Part shown: one piece after another, positions 17,195-25,707 of the stretch
How the letters are laid out: each line of letters starts with the position of its first letter
How positions within the stretch are numbered: the first letter of the stretch is position 1
From: Alteraurantiacibacter buctensis
Lineage (GTDB): Bacteria > Pseudomonadota > Alphaproteobacteria > Sphingomonadales > Sphingomonadaceae
Direction: 5' to 3'
Assembly: GCF_009827655.1 (NCBI RefSeq)
Contig: NZ_WTYV01000002.1
Coordinates: forward strand, 124,657-188,656
DNA: 64,000 bases
Position numbers and translations under genes: made by a program
The notes under the pieces: generated by a model
Told to the model about the DNA's origin: nothing
Database searches by the model: none
What the model saw: only the letters and a program-made list of their open reading frames with translations

Positions 17195-18904
17195 TCAGAG
17201 CGCGGTCAGGTCGCGCAGGCGGCCGCAGGAGGGGATGGTGACGCCGCCGGCAAGATAGGCTTCCAGCGCATCGAGATCGACTCCCGCCTCGCCCACGGTG
17301 CGACGCTGCACCAGGCTGGCGAACCCGTCGCCCCCGTTGGCCAGGAAATTGTTGAACACCACTTGGTAGCGTTCCTCCGGGTTAATCGGCACGCCATCCA
17401 GCCGGATGGCGGTAACGCGATCCCCCTGCGGCCGGTTGCGATCATAGCTGTAGGTCAGCGTGCTAGACGGGGCTAGCAGGGTGGAACAGGGCGTTGCCGG
17501 TCCCTCGTTGCAGAACTGCTCCTCCAGCGCCTGGCGCAACTCAAGTCCGGTCAGCTCAAGCACCTGCAACGTGTTGCCGAACGGCTGCATGGCGAAGATC
17601 TCGCCATAGGTGAGCTGCCCATCGGCCGCGCTGTCCAGGTTGGTTCGCACGCCGCTGGTGTTGATGAAAGCGGCGTCGATGCCTTCACCCAGCGCGGAGC
17701 GGGCGGCGGAAAGCTGGGCATCGGCCACCAGGTTGGCGGCGGGGGTTTCGGCGCAGTTCTCGTCCGCAGCGCCGGAAGGGGTCACGGTGCCCACCACGCG
17801 CGCGGCCAGTGGCTCGGCAGCGGTAACATAGCGGTCGACCAGCGCGGCGACATCGGCCCGCGTGCCCAAGGTGCCGTTGACCGGCACGTTCACGGCGCTG
17901 ATATCCGCCACCCGGCGCGCCGCCGGGTCCCAGGTGAGGCGGATGTCGGTCACGAATCCGCCATAGCGGCCCGCGCTGGAAAGCAGGCGCGGCGGGCCCC
18001 CGGCCCCGTCAATCCGGCAGATGTACGACATGTGTGTGTGGCCCGAGACGACCAGGCTGATCGCCGGGTCCAGACGTTCCACGATCGGCACGATCGGCCC
18101 GCTGAGGTTCGGGCAGCCGGAAAGGTTCTGCGTCGGGTCCACCCGGCCGCCTTCGTGGATCAGCAGCACCACCGTGTCGGCCCCCTGCGCGGTCAGATCG
18201 CGCGCCAGCCGATTGGCGGCATCGGCCTCGTCAGTGAAGCGATAGCCGCGGGTCATCGCGGGGGAGACCAGGGTGGCCGTGCCGGTCAGCGTCAGGCCGA
18301 TGAAGCCCACCTTCACCGGCCCCACCTGCCGCAATGTGGCGCCGGGGAACAGGCTTCGCCCGCCGGTGTCGACAACGTTGCCCGCCAGATAGGTGAAGTC
18401 CGCACCGGCGAACGGCTCCAGCGCGCACGGTGTCCGCAGGGTATGTTGCTCGCATCCGCCATCCTGGATGCGGCGCAGTTCGGCCGTGCCGCGATCGAAT
18501 TCATGGTTGCCGACCGAGGCCACATCCAGCCCGGCCATGCCCAGCGCCATCACGGAGGGTTCGTCCAGGAAGTTGGCCGAGGCGAAAGGCGAGGCGCCGA
18601 TCAGGTCGCCGGCTGCCACGGTAACGGTGGCCGCCTGCCCCTGGCGCAGGGCATCCAGCCTGGCCGCCAGCCGCGCAGCCCCGCCCAGCGTCTGGCGCAC
18701 CACCTGGCCATCCTGGCTGAAAGCGGTGGTGGAGGGCGGCACTTCCAGATTGCCGTGAAAGTCGTTCAGCGCCAGCACCTGCACCTCCACCGGGCCCTGT
18801 GCAACGGGGGCGGGCGCAGGCACGGTGACGCAGCCGGCCAGCAGGCAGGCGATGGCGGCGGCGATGGCAGAACGGCGGGCGGGCATGGCGGTGTGCGTCC
18901 TCAT
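17195..18904 (-). CDS. 5'-nucleotidase / metallophosphatase lipoprotein
   Basis: A 569-residue secreted bifunctional UshA-like protein. A lipoprotein signal ends in LLAGC, so it is probably anchored in the periplasm or outer membrane. The N-terminal calcineurin-like domain shows LALNDFHGNLE, AAGDLIGASP, SVGNHEFDRG and SGHTHMSY. The C-terminal 5'-nucleotidase domain shows NTSGVRTNLD, LTYGEIFAMQPFGN and an FLANGGDGF substrate loop. It removes phosphate from extracellular nucleotides or similar esters and gives nucleosides plus phosphate. A NupC-type nucleoside importer lies 6 kb away. The start is ATG 18904; ATG 18886 is a possible alternative with GAGG upstream. Confidence 0.9.
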   Translation of the reverse strand: MRTHTAMPARRSAIAAAIACLLAGCVTVPAPAPVAQGPVEVQVLALNDFHGNLEVPPSTTAFSQDGQVVRQTLGGAARLAARLDALRQGQAATVTVAAGDLIGASPFASANFLDEPSVMALGMAGLDVASVGNHEFDRGTAELRRIQDGGCEQHTLRTPCALEPFAGADFTYLAGNVVDTGGRSLFPGATLRQVGPVKVGFIGLTLTGTATLVSPAMTRGYRFTDEADAANRLARDLTAQGADTVVLLIHEGGRVDPTQNLSGCPNLSGPIVPIVERLDPAISLVVSGHTHMSYICRIDGAGGPPRLLSSAGRYGGFVTDIRLTWDPAARRVADISAVNVPVNGTLGTRADVAALVDRYVTAAEPLAARVVGTVTPSGAADENCAETPAANLVADAQLSAARSALGEGIDAAFINTSGVRTNLDSAADGQLTYGEIFAMQPFGNTLQVLELTGLELRQALEEQFCNEGPATPCSTLLAPSSTLTYSYDRNRPQGDRVTAIRLDGVPINPEERYQVVFNNFLANGGDGFASLVQRRTVGEAGVDLDALEAYLAGGVTIPSCGRLRDLTAL

Positions 18905-18936
18905 AAACTGGCAGGCTAGGGCATCGGGCGCCGCCG

Positions 18937-18978
18937 GAAAAGAGAAGGCCGCGGATGTCTTGCAACGCCCGCGGCCCT
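18937..18978 (-). terminator. Rho-independent terminator after the Oar-like receptor
   Basis: On the minus strand, downstream of the receptor stop at 19002, an 8-bp perfect GC stem (GGCCGCGG/CCGCGGCC, 18969-18976 with 18947-18954) encloses a 14-base loop. It is followed by a pyrimidine-rich TTCTCTTTTC stretch. That is the classic intrinsic terminator layout, and it separates the receptor from the 5'-nucleotidase gene. Confidence 0.75.
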
Positions 18979-19001
18979 CGTAACGTTCACGTCAGATGCA
19001 A

Positions 19002-22000
19002 TCAGAACTCGTAGCGGGCACCGATCTGAATTCGCCATGCCGAAGCGGAGGTGTTGATCCGCTCCTGATCATCCGGGTTGAAGTCGGTGATCACATAGCG
19101 GCCCAGGGCATCGAAGTTGCCGTCAACCAGATCGACGATCTGGCCGTCGCCAAACACGCCGCGCGACCGCTGGGTGTTCCAGCTGCTGTCGATGATGTTC
19201 AGCACGTTGTCGATATCGGCGAACAGCTCGATGCGGTCTTCGAGGCCGAAGAAGCGACCGGGCCCCGGCACTTCCTGGCTGATCCGCATGTCGAGATCGT
19301 ACACCCAGTCTTCCGTGCAGGTATTGCGACCGATGGTGCGGCCTTCCCAGCCATCGGCGCAGCCCAGATCGTCGAGATAGGAGATCAGGCTGGCCACCGC
19401 CGCAGCGTTGCTGCTGGGCGACAGGTTGGGATCGTTCGGACCCGTGGGGATGTAGAGCCGCGCATTGTCGCTGCCCGACGCGGTGTCCATGAAGATCGCC
19501 GTGCTGCTGCCGCCGTCGAATGTCAGCGTGTACGGGCGGCCCGACTGGGCGCTGAAGAACAGCCCGAGCTGGGTGGAGTACTCTTCGAAGAACTCGTCAC
19601 GGAAGTTGAACGCCGCAGTGAAGCGGTGGCGGGTCTCGTAGTTCGAGGTGCCGACATCGGGATTGTTGCGGTCGAACTCGCCCGATTCGTCAAAGCTGGA
19701 CGTGGCGGTCGAGCTGTTCGCGTTGCGGAAGTTGTTCGAATCGGTGAACGCATAACCGAAGCTGACAGCCGTGCTGCCGTTCTCGGTGAACACGCCGCCG
19801 CCGAAGGTCTTCGACAGTATCGCCGAGACGATGTGGCTGTCATAGCTGGGGCCGTTGGTCAGCTGGATTTCGTCATCGCGGCTGGTGCCGAAACAGGCCG
19901 TGTTGACGTTGGTATAGCGCGGCGGGGTGCCGCCAGTGCCGATCAGCCGGGCGGTGCAGCCGGCGCGCGTCGGATCAATGGCGCGGTAGATCGGCCGGCC
20001 GTCGACGGTGTAGCCGCCGGCACCCAGGCGCGTATCGACCACCTGTGACAGGTCGACGAAGTTCAGCGGATCGACAAAGTGGCTGTAAACGTAGTCCACG
20101 TTTGCCCGCCAGTTGTCGAAGAAGCCGCCGCCCGCACCGAATTCGGTCTCGAAGCCAAGGTTGGCGCGCCACACGGTGGGCACCTTGAAGTTGGGATCGG
20201 TCGACTGGGTATCGGCCAGGCCTGCCGCCGACTGGGCCTGGGCCGCGGCGATCACGCAGGCCGGCATGCCGGTGAAGCTGCCGCCGGTCACCACGTCGAA
20301 CTGGCCGTTCGCATCGCGCAGGCCGGCGCACTGGGTGGCCAGACTGGTGCCCGTGCCAGTGGAATAGCCATTGTTGGAGAAGGCGTTGGAGAAATACACA
20401 ACCGGGTCACCGCCCGAGAAGGCACCAATGCCACCCTTGAGTACGGTGTTGCGCATGAAGCCTTCATCGTTGACTTCGTAGGTCAGGCCCAGGCGCGGCA
20501 GGAAGATCGGGTCCAGATCGCTGAACGAGACTGCGTTGGAGAAGCCGTAGCGGGCGATGAAGTTGGGGTTCTCGCGCGGGGCGCTGCCTTCATACCATTG
20601 CAGGCGGGCACCGGCGATCACGCTGAGCTGGTCGGTTGCCTGCCACTCGTCCTGGGCATAGAGCGACCAGATACGGCGGTTGAATAGGGCGCCGGCATCG
20701 GTGATGTCGCCGCTTCCGGTGGCCGAGATAAGCGCGCCGCCGTTGATGCCGCTGGCCAGGTCGTCCGCCGAGCCGAAGGCGTTGGGGGTGCCGCTGGAAG
20801 CAGCCACCAGACCCTGCTGGAAATCGGCCAGATTGCGGAAGAACAAGGTGCCGGTCGCATTCTGGGCGAACAGGTTGAACACCTCCAGGTCGTTCAGTTC
20901 GGCACCGATCTTCAGCACGTGATCGCCAGCCACGTAGTTGGCCTGGAACTTGTACTGGTAGAGCTCGGTATCGAGCTGGTTGGCCGAGCGCGACAGGCCG
21001 GGGCCGGTCGACAGCAACCCGTTCACGTCATCCGCGTTGCCGGAAATACCATCGGCGCCCGCGCCGCGCACGCCAACCACCAGGCGGACCGTGGGGGCAT
21101 CCGACTGGGCTTCGCCGAAGCCGACCGGATCCTGCCGGTCATGCACCACCGAGCGGCTGACGCGCAGTTCGGTCGAGAACCGGTCGGTCCAGTCCGAGAA
21201 CAGGCGGCCGGAGTAGTAGTTCGACAGCGTGCCTTCCAGCCCATAGCTGTTGAAGCCCGTCAGTTCGTTGCTGCCGGTGTCGGAATAGACGTTTTCTTCC
21301 TCCAGCCGCTGATAGCTCAACTCCAAGCGGTGGTTTTCGGCGATATAGGCATCAACGCGGGCGAAATAGCGCACACTGGATTCAGGCAGCGAGCGGGGAT
21401 AGCCGCCGATGTCCTGGCCATAGACGCTGTTGGCGATCTGGGCGAACTGGTCGAACGTGGCCTGGTTGACGAAGCGCGCCTCGCTGGCGAAGCCGCCACC
21501 CGCAGGGCCGAAGTCGTTGCTGTCACCCAGGTCGGTCTGCTCGTAACCCACGAAGAAGAACAGGCGGTCCTCGATGATCGGGCCTGACAGCGTGGCACCC
21601 CAGCGCTTTTCCGAGAATGGCGCGGGCGTAAAGTCCTGCCCGTCCACGGTGGACCCGCGCAGGTTCTCGTCGCGGAAGGTGAAGAAAGCCGATCCGTGGA
21701 AATCGTTGGCACCGGACTTGGTCACCACGTTCACCAGACAGCCGGTGAAGTCGGAATATTCCACGTCGAACGGCGCAAACTCCACCGAAGTTTCGCGGAT
21801 CACGTCAAACGGCAGCGGCAGGGCGTTGCGCGAGGCGAACGGGGTACCGTTCAGGCCGAAGCTGTCGGCCTGGGTCACGCCATCCACGGTGAAGGTGTTG
21901 GTGCGGTCGTTGCCGCCCAGGCACGAGATACGGTCCACGTCGCCCTCGCGGTCAAGGCTGACGCGCGGATCGATGCGGATGATGTCACGCACGTCGCGGT

Positions 22001-22454
22001 TGATGGACGGGAAGGCTTCCATCGTTTCGGTGTTGAAAGCCAGGCCCGGGCCGGTGGCGACCTGCACGGCCTGCACGCGGTTTGCGGTAACGGTGATGAC
22101 CCCGCCGCCGCTCGATAGGGTGAACGTAAGACTGGTCGCGCCTTGCAGCGAGGTCTGGATGGCCGACACGGTCTGGCCTTCGAAGCCATCGGCTGCCGCC
22201 GTGACCGAATAGGGGCCGCCGGCAACCAGGCCGCTGGCGTTGAACGATCCGGTGGCACCGGTCACGAAGGTGCGGCTGACGCCGGTCCGCTCGTCGGTGA
22301 TGGTGATGGTGGCATTGGCCACCGGGTTGCCCAGATCGTCGATCACGGTGCCTTCGATCGCGGTGGTGGTCTGCTGCGCCATGACCGGCGGGGCAATCAC
22401 CGTGGCGGTGGCGATGCTGGCCAGGCTGGCTGCCAGGAAATACTTGATCTTCAT
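19002..22454 (-). CDS. Oar-like TonB-dependent receptor with N-terminal carboxypeptidase-regulatory domain
   Basis: A 1150-residue outer-membrane protein. After a signal peptide (cut near PPVMAQ) comes a carboxypeptidase-regulatory-like beta-sandwich (about 30-120: GTVIDDLGNPVANATITIT). A plug region with TNTFTVDGVTQADSFGLNG and NVVTKSGANDFHGS follows, then a long barrel ending in IQIGARYEF. This is the Oar/OmpA-like receptor type. Such receptors often import peptides, proteases' products or large ligands, but the cargo cannot be read here. It is followed by a strong terminator and preceded by an AT-rich regulatory region, 222 bp after the 2-oxoglutarate oxygenase gene. Confidence 0.92.
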   Translation of the reverse strand: MKIKYFLAASLASIATATVIAPPVMAQQTTTAIEGTVIDDLGNPVANATITITDERTGVSRTFVTGATGSFNASGLVAGGPYSVTAAADGFEGQTVSAIQTSLQGATSLTFTLSSGGGVITVTANRVQAVQVATGPGLAFNTETMEAFPSINRDVRDIIRIDPRVSLDREGDVDRISCLGGNDRTNTFTVDGVTQADSFGLNGTPFASRNALPLPFDVIRETSVEFAPFDVEYSDFTGCLVNVVTKSGANDFHGSAFFTFRDENLRGSTVDGQDFTPAPFSEKRWGATLSGPIIEDRLFFFVGYEQTDLGDSNDFGPAGGGFASEARFVNQATFDQFAQIANSVYGQDIGGYPRSLPESSVRYFARVDAYIAENHRLELSYQRLEEENVYSDTGSNELTGFNSYGLEGTLSNYYSGRLFSDWTDRFSTELRVSRSVVHDRQDPVGFGEAQSDAPTVRLVVGVRGAGADGISGNADDVNGLLSTGPGLSRSANQLDTELYQYKFQANYVAGDHVLKIGAELNDLEVFNLFAQNATGTLFFRNLADFQQGLVAASSGTPNAFGSADDLASGINGGALISATGSGDITDAGALFNRRIWSLYAQDEWQATDQLSVIAGARLQWYEGSAPRENPNFIARYGFSNAVSFSDLDPIFLPRLGLTYEVNDEGFMRNTVLKGGIGAFSGGDPVVYFSNAFSNNGYSTGTGTSLATQCAGLRDANGQFDVVTGGSFTGMPACVIAAAQAQSAAGLADTQSTDPNFKVPTVWRANLGFETEFGAGGGFFDNWRANVDYVYSHFVDPLNFVDLSQVVDTRLGAGGYTVDGRPIYRAIDPTRAGCTARLIGTGGTPPRYTNVNTACFGTSRDDEIQLTNGPSYDSHIVSAILSKTFGGGVFTENGSTAVSFGYAFTDSNNFRNANSSTATSSFDESGEFDRNNPDVGTSNYETRHRFTAAFNFRDEFFEEYSTQLGLFFSAQSGRPYTLTFDGGSSTAIFMDTASGSDNARLYIPTGPNDPNLSPSSNAAAVASLISYLDDLGCADGWEGRTIGRNTCTEDWVYDLDMRISQEVPGPGRFFGLEDRIELFADIDNVLNIIDSSWNTQRSRGVFGDGQIVDLVDGNFDALGRYVITDFNPDDQERINTSASAWRIQIGARYEF

Positions 22455-22585
22455 TGGAAGGAGGCTCCCGTCATCTGGAACGTGCGTCTGGAGGACGGGA
22501 AAGGCCGCTATGGGGGCCTTGTGACATTGGCAAGACAGGCCGGCGGCGGCGCCGTTCCCAGTCGCCTTCGAAACGGCCCATAAAA

Positions 22586-22620
22586 TTTCATTTGTAATGA
22601 AACTGATTAAAATTCAATCA
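22586..22620. promoter_or_regulatory. AT-rich palindromes upstream of Oar-like receptor
   Basis: TTTCATT-TGT-AATGAAA (22586-22602) is a perfect 7-bp inverted repeat. It is followed by TGATT...AATCA (22604-22620). Both lie about 130-165 bp upstream of the receptor start, in the most AT-rich stretch of the area. This is the likely promoter/operator zone of the receptor gene. The sequence is not a convincing Fur box. Confidence 0.4.
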
Positions 22621-22676
22621 CTTCATCATGTTGCCGCATTGCAACACGAGTCAGAATTCGCAAACAAGTCCACTGT

Positions 22677-23600
22677 TTAGGCCAGTTTGATCTCCCGCAG
22701 GCGCTGCTGGAGGTAGTCCTCGGCAGTGATCGGCGGCAGCGGCGAATGGGCCGAGTCGACGAACTTTTCCATCGGCTCGATCAGGAAATCGGGCCGGAAA
22801 TGCAGGAAGAACGGCATCGAGAAACGCGGCCGGCGGGCGGCCTCGCCAACAGGGTTTACGACACGGTGGCTGGTGGATTTCAGGTGCCCGTTAGTCTGCC
22901 GTTGCAGCATGTCGCCGATGTTAACCACCAGCGCACCTTCGGGCGGGGCCACGCTGATCCATTCGCCGTCCGCCGTCTTCAGTTGCAGGCCCGATTCCTC
23001 GGCTCCCAGCAGCAGGGTAATGGTGTTGATGTCCTCGTGCGCGGCAGCGCGGATGGCCCCTTCGGGCGCGCCGGGGGCGAGCGGGGGATAGTGCAGCAGG
23101 CGCATGACCGAATTGCCCTGGCGCACCGAGTCCGCAAAGAAATCCGGTGCCTCGCCCAGGCTGATGGCAATGGCCTGGAGGATACGCGCGCCGCTGGCTT
23201 CGAAGGCGCCGTAGATGTCCTCCATCGTCTCGCGGAAGCCGGGCACCTCGGCAGGCCACACGTTGGGGGCCATGAACCGTTCCAGCGGGTCGCCCGCCGG
23301 CAGGGTGCGGCCCACGTGCCAGAATTCCTTGAGGTCGACGTCCTGTGCGTCCTTCGCCTGCTCGGTGCCGAAGGGGGTATAGCCGCGCGCGCCCCCCGTC
23401 CCCTTCAGGTGGTAGCGGCGCTTTACCTCTTCCGGCAGGGCGAAGAATTCACGGCACAGCGCCCAGGCGCGGTCGATCAGATCGGCCGGGATGCCGTGAT
23501 CGCGCACCACGCCGAAGCCGGTCTCGGCGAACGACCGGCCCAGTTCCTCGGCCACCTGGTCCAGCGGCCGGACGAGCGAGACGGAGGCGATGGTGGGCAT
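22677..23600 (-). CDS. Isopenicillin N synthase-like 2-oxoglutarate/Fe(II) dioxygenase
   Basis: A 307-residue non-heme iron oxygenase. The N-terminal DIOX_N region contains GFGVVRDHGIP and FFALPEEVKRRY. The double-stranded beta-helix core carries the iron ligands His and Asp in AAHEDINTITLL and the distal His in STSHRVVNP, with the Arg for 2-oxoglutarate in PRFSMPFF. This subgroup includes enzymes that hydroxylate small substrates such as purine derivatives and xanthine-like compounds, and others of unknown role. It lies 19 bp after the NupC gene in the same direction, so the substrate may be what the transporter imports. Confidence 0.9.
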   Translation of the reverse strand: MPTIASVSLVRPLDQVAEELGRSFAETGFGVVRDHGIPADLIDRAWALCREFFALPEEVKRRYHLKGTGGARGYTPFGTEQAKDAQDVDLKEFWHVGRTLPAGDPLERFMAPNVWPAEVPGFRETMEDIYGAFEASGARILQAIAISLGEAPDFFADSVRQGNSVMRLLHYPPLAPGAPEGAIRAAAHEDINTITLLLGAEESGLQLKTADGEWISVAPPEGALVVNIGDMLQRQTNGHLKSTSHRVVNPVGEAARRPRFSMPFFLHFRPDFLIEPMEKFVDSAHSPLPPITAEDYLQQRLREIKLA

Positions 23601-23619
23601 TGCAGATAGTCCTTGAAAC

Positions 23620-24945
23620 TCAGGCGGGAAGGAACAGGCCGGCCAGCGCCGCGCTCATCAGGTTGGCCAGGGTGCCGGCGGCCAGGGCCTTCAGGCCCAA
23701 GCGGGCAATCACCTGCCGCTGGTTGGGTGCCAGGCCCCCGGTTACCGCCATCTGGATGGCGATGGAACTGAGGTTGGCAAAGCCGCACAGGCTGAAGATC
23801 ACGATCGTCCGGCTGCGCTCGCTCAGTGCCTCGGCGGGCAGGGCCTGCAGGTCGATGAAGGCGACGAATTCGTTGAGCACCATCTTGGTGCCGAACAGCC
23901 CCCCGGCAGTCTGCGCTTCGTGCCACGGGATGCCCAGCAGCAGCATGACTGGCGCAAGCAGATGGCCCAGCAGGCCCTGGAAGGTCATGTCCGGATAGCC
24001 GACGAGGCCGCCCAGCCAGCCCAGCAGGCCATTCGCCAGCGCCACCAGTGCCACGAAGGCCAGCACCATCGCGCCCACGGAAACCGCCAGCTTCAGGCCG
24101 GTCTGCGCGCCCTGGGCGGCCGCCTCGATGATGTTAGCGGCGCCTTCCTCGTGCTCCTCCAGCGTTTCGGCCACGGCCACTTCGTGCGGCTTGGCTCCGG
24201 CTTCGGTGATGGCGGCGGGCCCTTCGGAACTGATGCGCGCGTGCGGCAGCTCCAGATCTGCCGAATGGGTGTGGGCCGGCGGGGCATCATCGGGCATCAT
24301 GATCTTGGCCATCAGGATGCCGCCGGGTGCCGACATGAAGGCGGCGGCCAGCAGGTAGGGGAGGTAATCGTTGCCCAGCAGGCCGGCATAGGCCGCCAGG
24401 ATGGTTCCCGCCACGCCCGCCATGCCCACCGTCATCAGGGTGAAGATGCCCGATGGCCGCATTGCCGCCAGGTAGGGCCGCACCACCAGCGGGCTTTCCG
24501 ATTGGCCGACGAAGATGTTGGCCGCCGCGCCCAGCGCCTCCACCCGGTCAATCCCGGTGATCCAGCCGATCGCCCCGCCCAGCCAGCGCACGATGCGCTG
24601 CATGATGCCCAGGTGATAGAGAATCGAGACCAGCGCGGCGAAGAAGATGATCACCGGCAGCGCGCCCACGGCAAAGGTGCCTGCCAGCGGGTTGTCCGCC
24701 GGCTGGCCCAGCAGGAAGGCGGTGCCTTCCCCGGCATAGGACAGCAGCGCCGCCACCCCGTCCGCCAGCGTCTGGATCACCGCCGCGCCGCCGGTGGTGC
24801 GCATGATCAGCAGGGCCAGCCCGGCCTGCAGGGCAAAAGCGGCCGCCACCACGCGCAGGCGGATCCGCCGCCGCCCGCTGGACAGGAGCACGGCGATGGC
24901 CAGGATCACCACGATCCCGAAAAGGCTGATCAATTGCGGATGCAC
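23620..24945 (-). CDS. NupC/CNT family nucleoside transporter
   Basis: A 441-residue concentrative nucleoside transporter of the inner membrane, driven by protons or sodium. The diagnostic segments are GVAALLSYAGEGTAFLLG, GALPVIIFFAALVSILYHLG, the GQSESPLVVRPYL binding loop, GTKMVLNEFVAF and CGFANLSSIAIQ, as in E. coli NupC. A hydrophilic insert of about 60 residues rich in Glu, Ala and His (THSADLELPHAR...EHEEGAANII) lies in the middle. The GTG at 24945 is preceded by AAGGGA with an 8-base gap, and the protein begins with a hydrophobic helix there. It imports nucleosides such as those released by the nearby 5'-nucleotidase. Confidence 0.93.
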   Translation of the reverse strand: MHPQLISLFGIVVILAIAVLLSSGRRRIRLRVVAAAFALQAGLALLIMRTTGGAAVIQTLADGVAALLSYAGEGTAFLLGQPADNPLAGTFAVGALPVIIFFAALVSILYHLGIMQRIVRWLGGAIGWITGIDRVEALGAAANIFVGQSESPLVVRPYLAAMRPSGIFTLMTVGMAGVAGTILAAYAGLLGNDYLPYLLAAAFMSAPGGILMAKIMMPDDAPPAHTHSADLELPHARISSEGPAAITEAGAKPHEVAVAETLEEHEEGAANIIEAAAQGAQTGLKLAVSVGAMVLAFVALVALANGLLGWLGGLVGYPDMTFQGLLGHLLAPVMLLLGIPWHEAQTAGGLFGTKMVLNEFVAFIDLQALPAEALSERSRTIVIFSLCGFANLSSIAIQMAVTGGLAPNQRQVIARLGLKALAAGTLANLMSAALAGLFLPA

Positions 24946-25047
24946 GCCGGGATCCCTTGCGCGTTGGAAAGGCGCTTCATCGCGCTGCCTGCCGTAAAGG
25001 TCAACGGCGGGCTTGCCGGTTTCGCCGGGCAATCCTAGCAAGGCGCG

Positions 25048-25707
25048 ATGAACGACAGCCTGGCCGCGCCTGCGAATCTTCCCGCCATTCCCCGCCCGCT
25101 GCTGATGCTGGCCCTGCTCTATGGCGGGATGACTTGCATCGCCGGGGTGCTGGGATCGAAGCAGGTGGCGCTGGGGCCGCTGGCGGTGGAGGCGGGGATT
25201 TTCCCTTTCCTGCTGCTTGTTTCGATCTCCAGCACGGTGGCGCAGCTCTATGGCCGCGCACTGGCCAACAGCGTGGTGCGGTTCGGCTTCGTGCCGCTGG
25301 TGACCGCCATTTTCCTGACCTGGGCCGTGCTGCAACTGCCGACCGACGAGGGGATGTACGAACCGGCCAAGGAAGCCTTCCCCATCATCCTGGGGCAGAG
25401 CGGGCGGCTGATGGTGGCCGGCATCATCGCTTATGGCGTGTCCATGTGGCTGAACGTGCTGCTGTTTTCCAAGCTGGCCGGCGTGGTGGGCCAGTTGGCA
25501 CAGGTGCGCGGCGCGATTGCCTCGATGCTCAGCCAGGTGGTCGATACGCTGATCTTCATCACCGTGGCCTTCTATGGCGTGCGCCCGATCGGCGAGCTGT
25601 TGGCGGGCCAGGCGCTGGCCAAGGTGGTGCTGTCCGTGGTGTTCGTGCCGCTGGTGATCACCGTTCTGCTGGCGATTGCCAAGCGGATGGACGCCAAGGC
25701 CGCCTGA
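25048..25707 (+). CDS. yhhQ: Queuosine precursor transporter (YhhQ/VUT family)
   Basis: A 219-residue membrane protein with about six helices. It shows the family pattern ALLYGGMTCIAGVLGSKQV at the N terminus and the conserved QVVDTLIFITVAFYG in the middle, where the Asp and aromatic residues are typical. YhhQ proteins import queuosine precursors (preQ0/preQ1), which save de novo synthesis for tRNA modification. It is divergent from the NupC gene, with 102 bp between. Its TGA abuts the TGA of malQ on the other strand (TGATCA). I see no preQ1 riboswitch pattern in the leader. Confidence 0.88.
   Translation: MNDSLAAPANLPAIPRPLLMLALLYGGMTCIAGVLGSKQVALGPLAVEAGIFPFLLLVSISSTVAQLYGRALANSVVRFGFVPLVTAIFLTWAVLQLPTDEGMYEPAKEAFPIILGQSGRLMVAGIIAYGVSMWLNVLLFSKLAGVVGQLAQVRGAIASMLSQVVDTLIFITVAFYGVRPIGELLAGQALAKVVLSVVFVPLVITVLLAIAKRMDAKAA

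Noticed and set aside
22586-22620. Fur box in front of the Oar-like receptor
   Set aside because: The palindromes are AT-rich but do not follow the GATAAT-type hexamer array, so iron control is not supported.
24946-25047. Possible preQ1 riboswitch in the leader of yhhQ
   Set aside because: The leader is short and GC-rich, and I found no A-rich tail or pseudoknot pattern of preQ1 classes.
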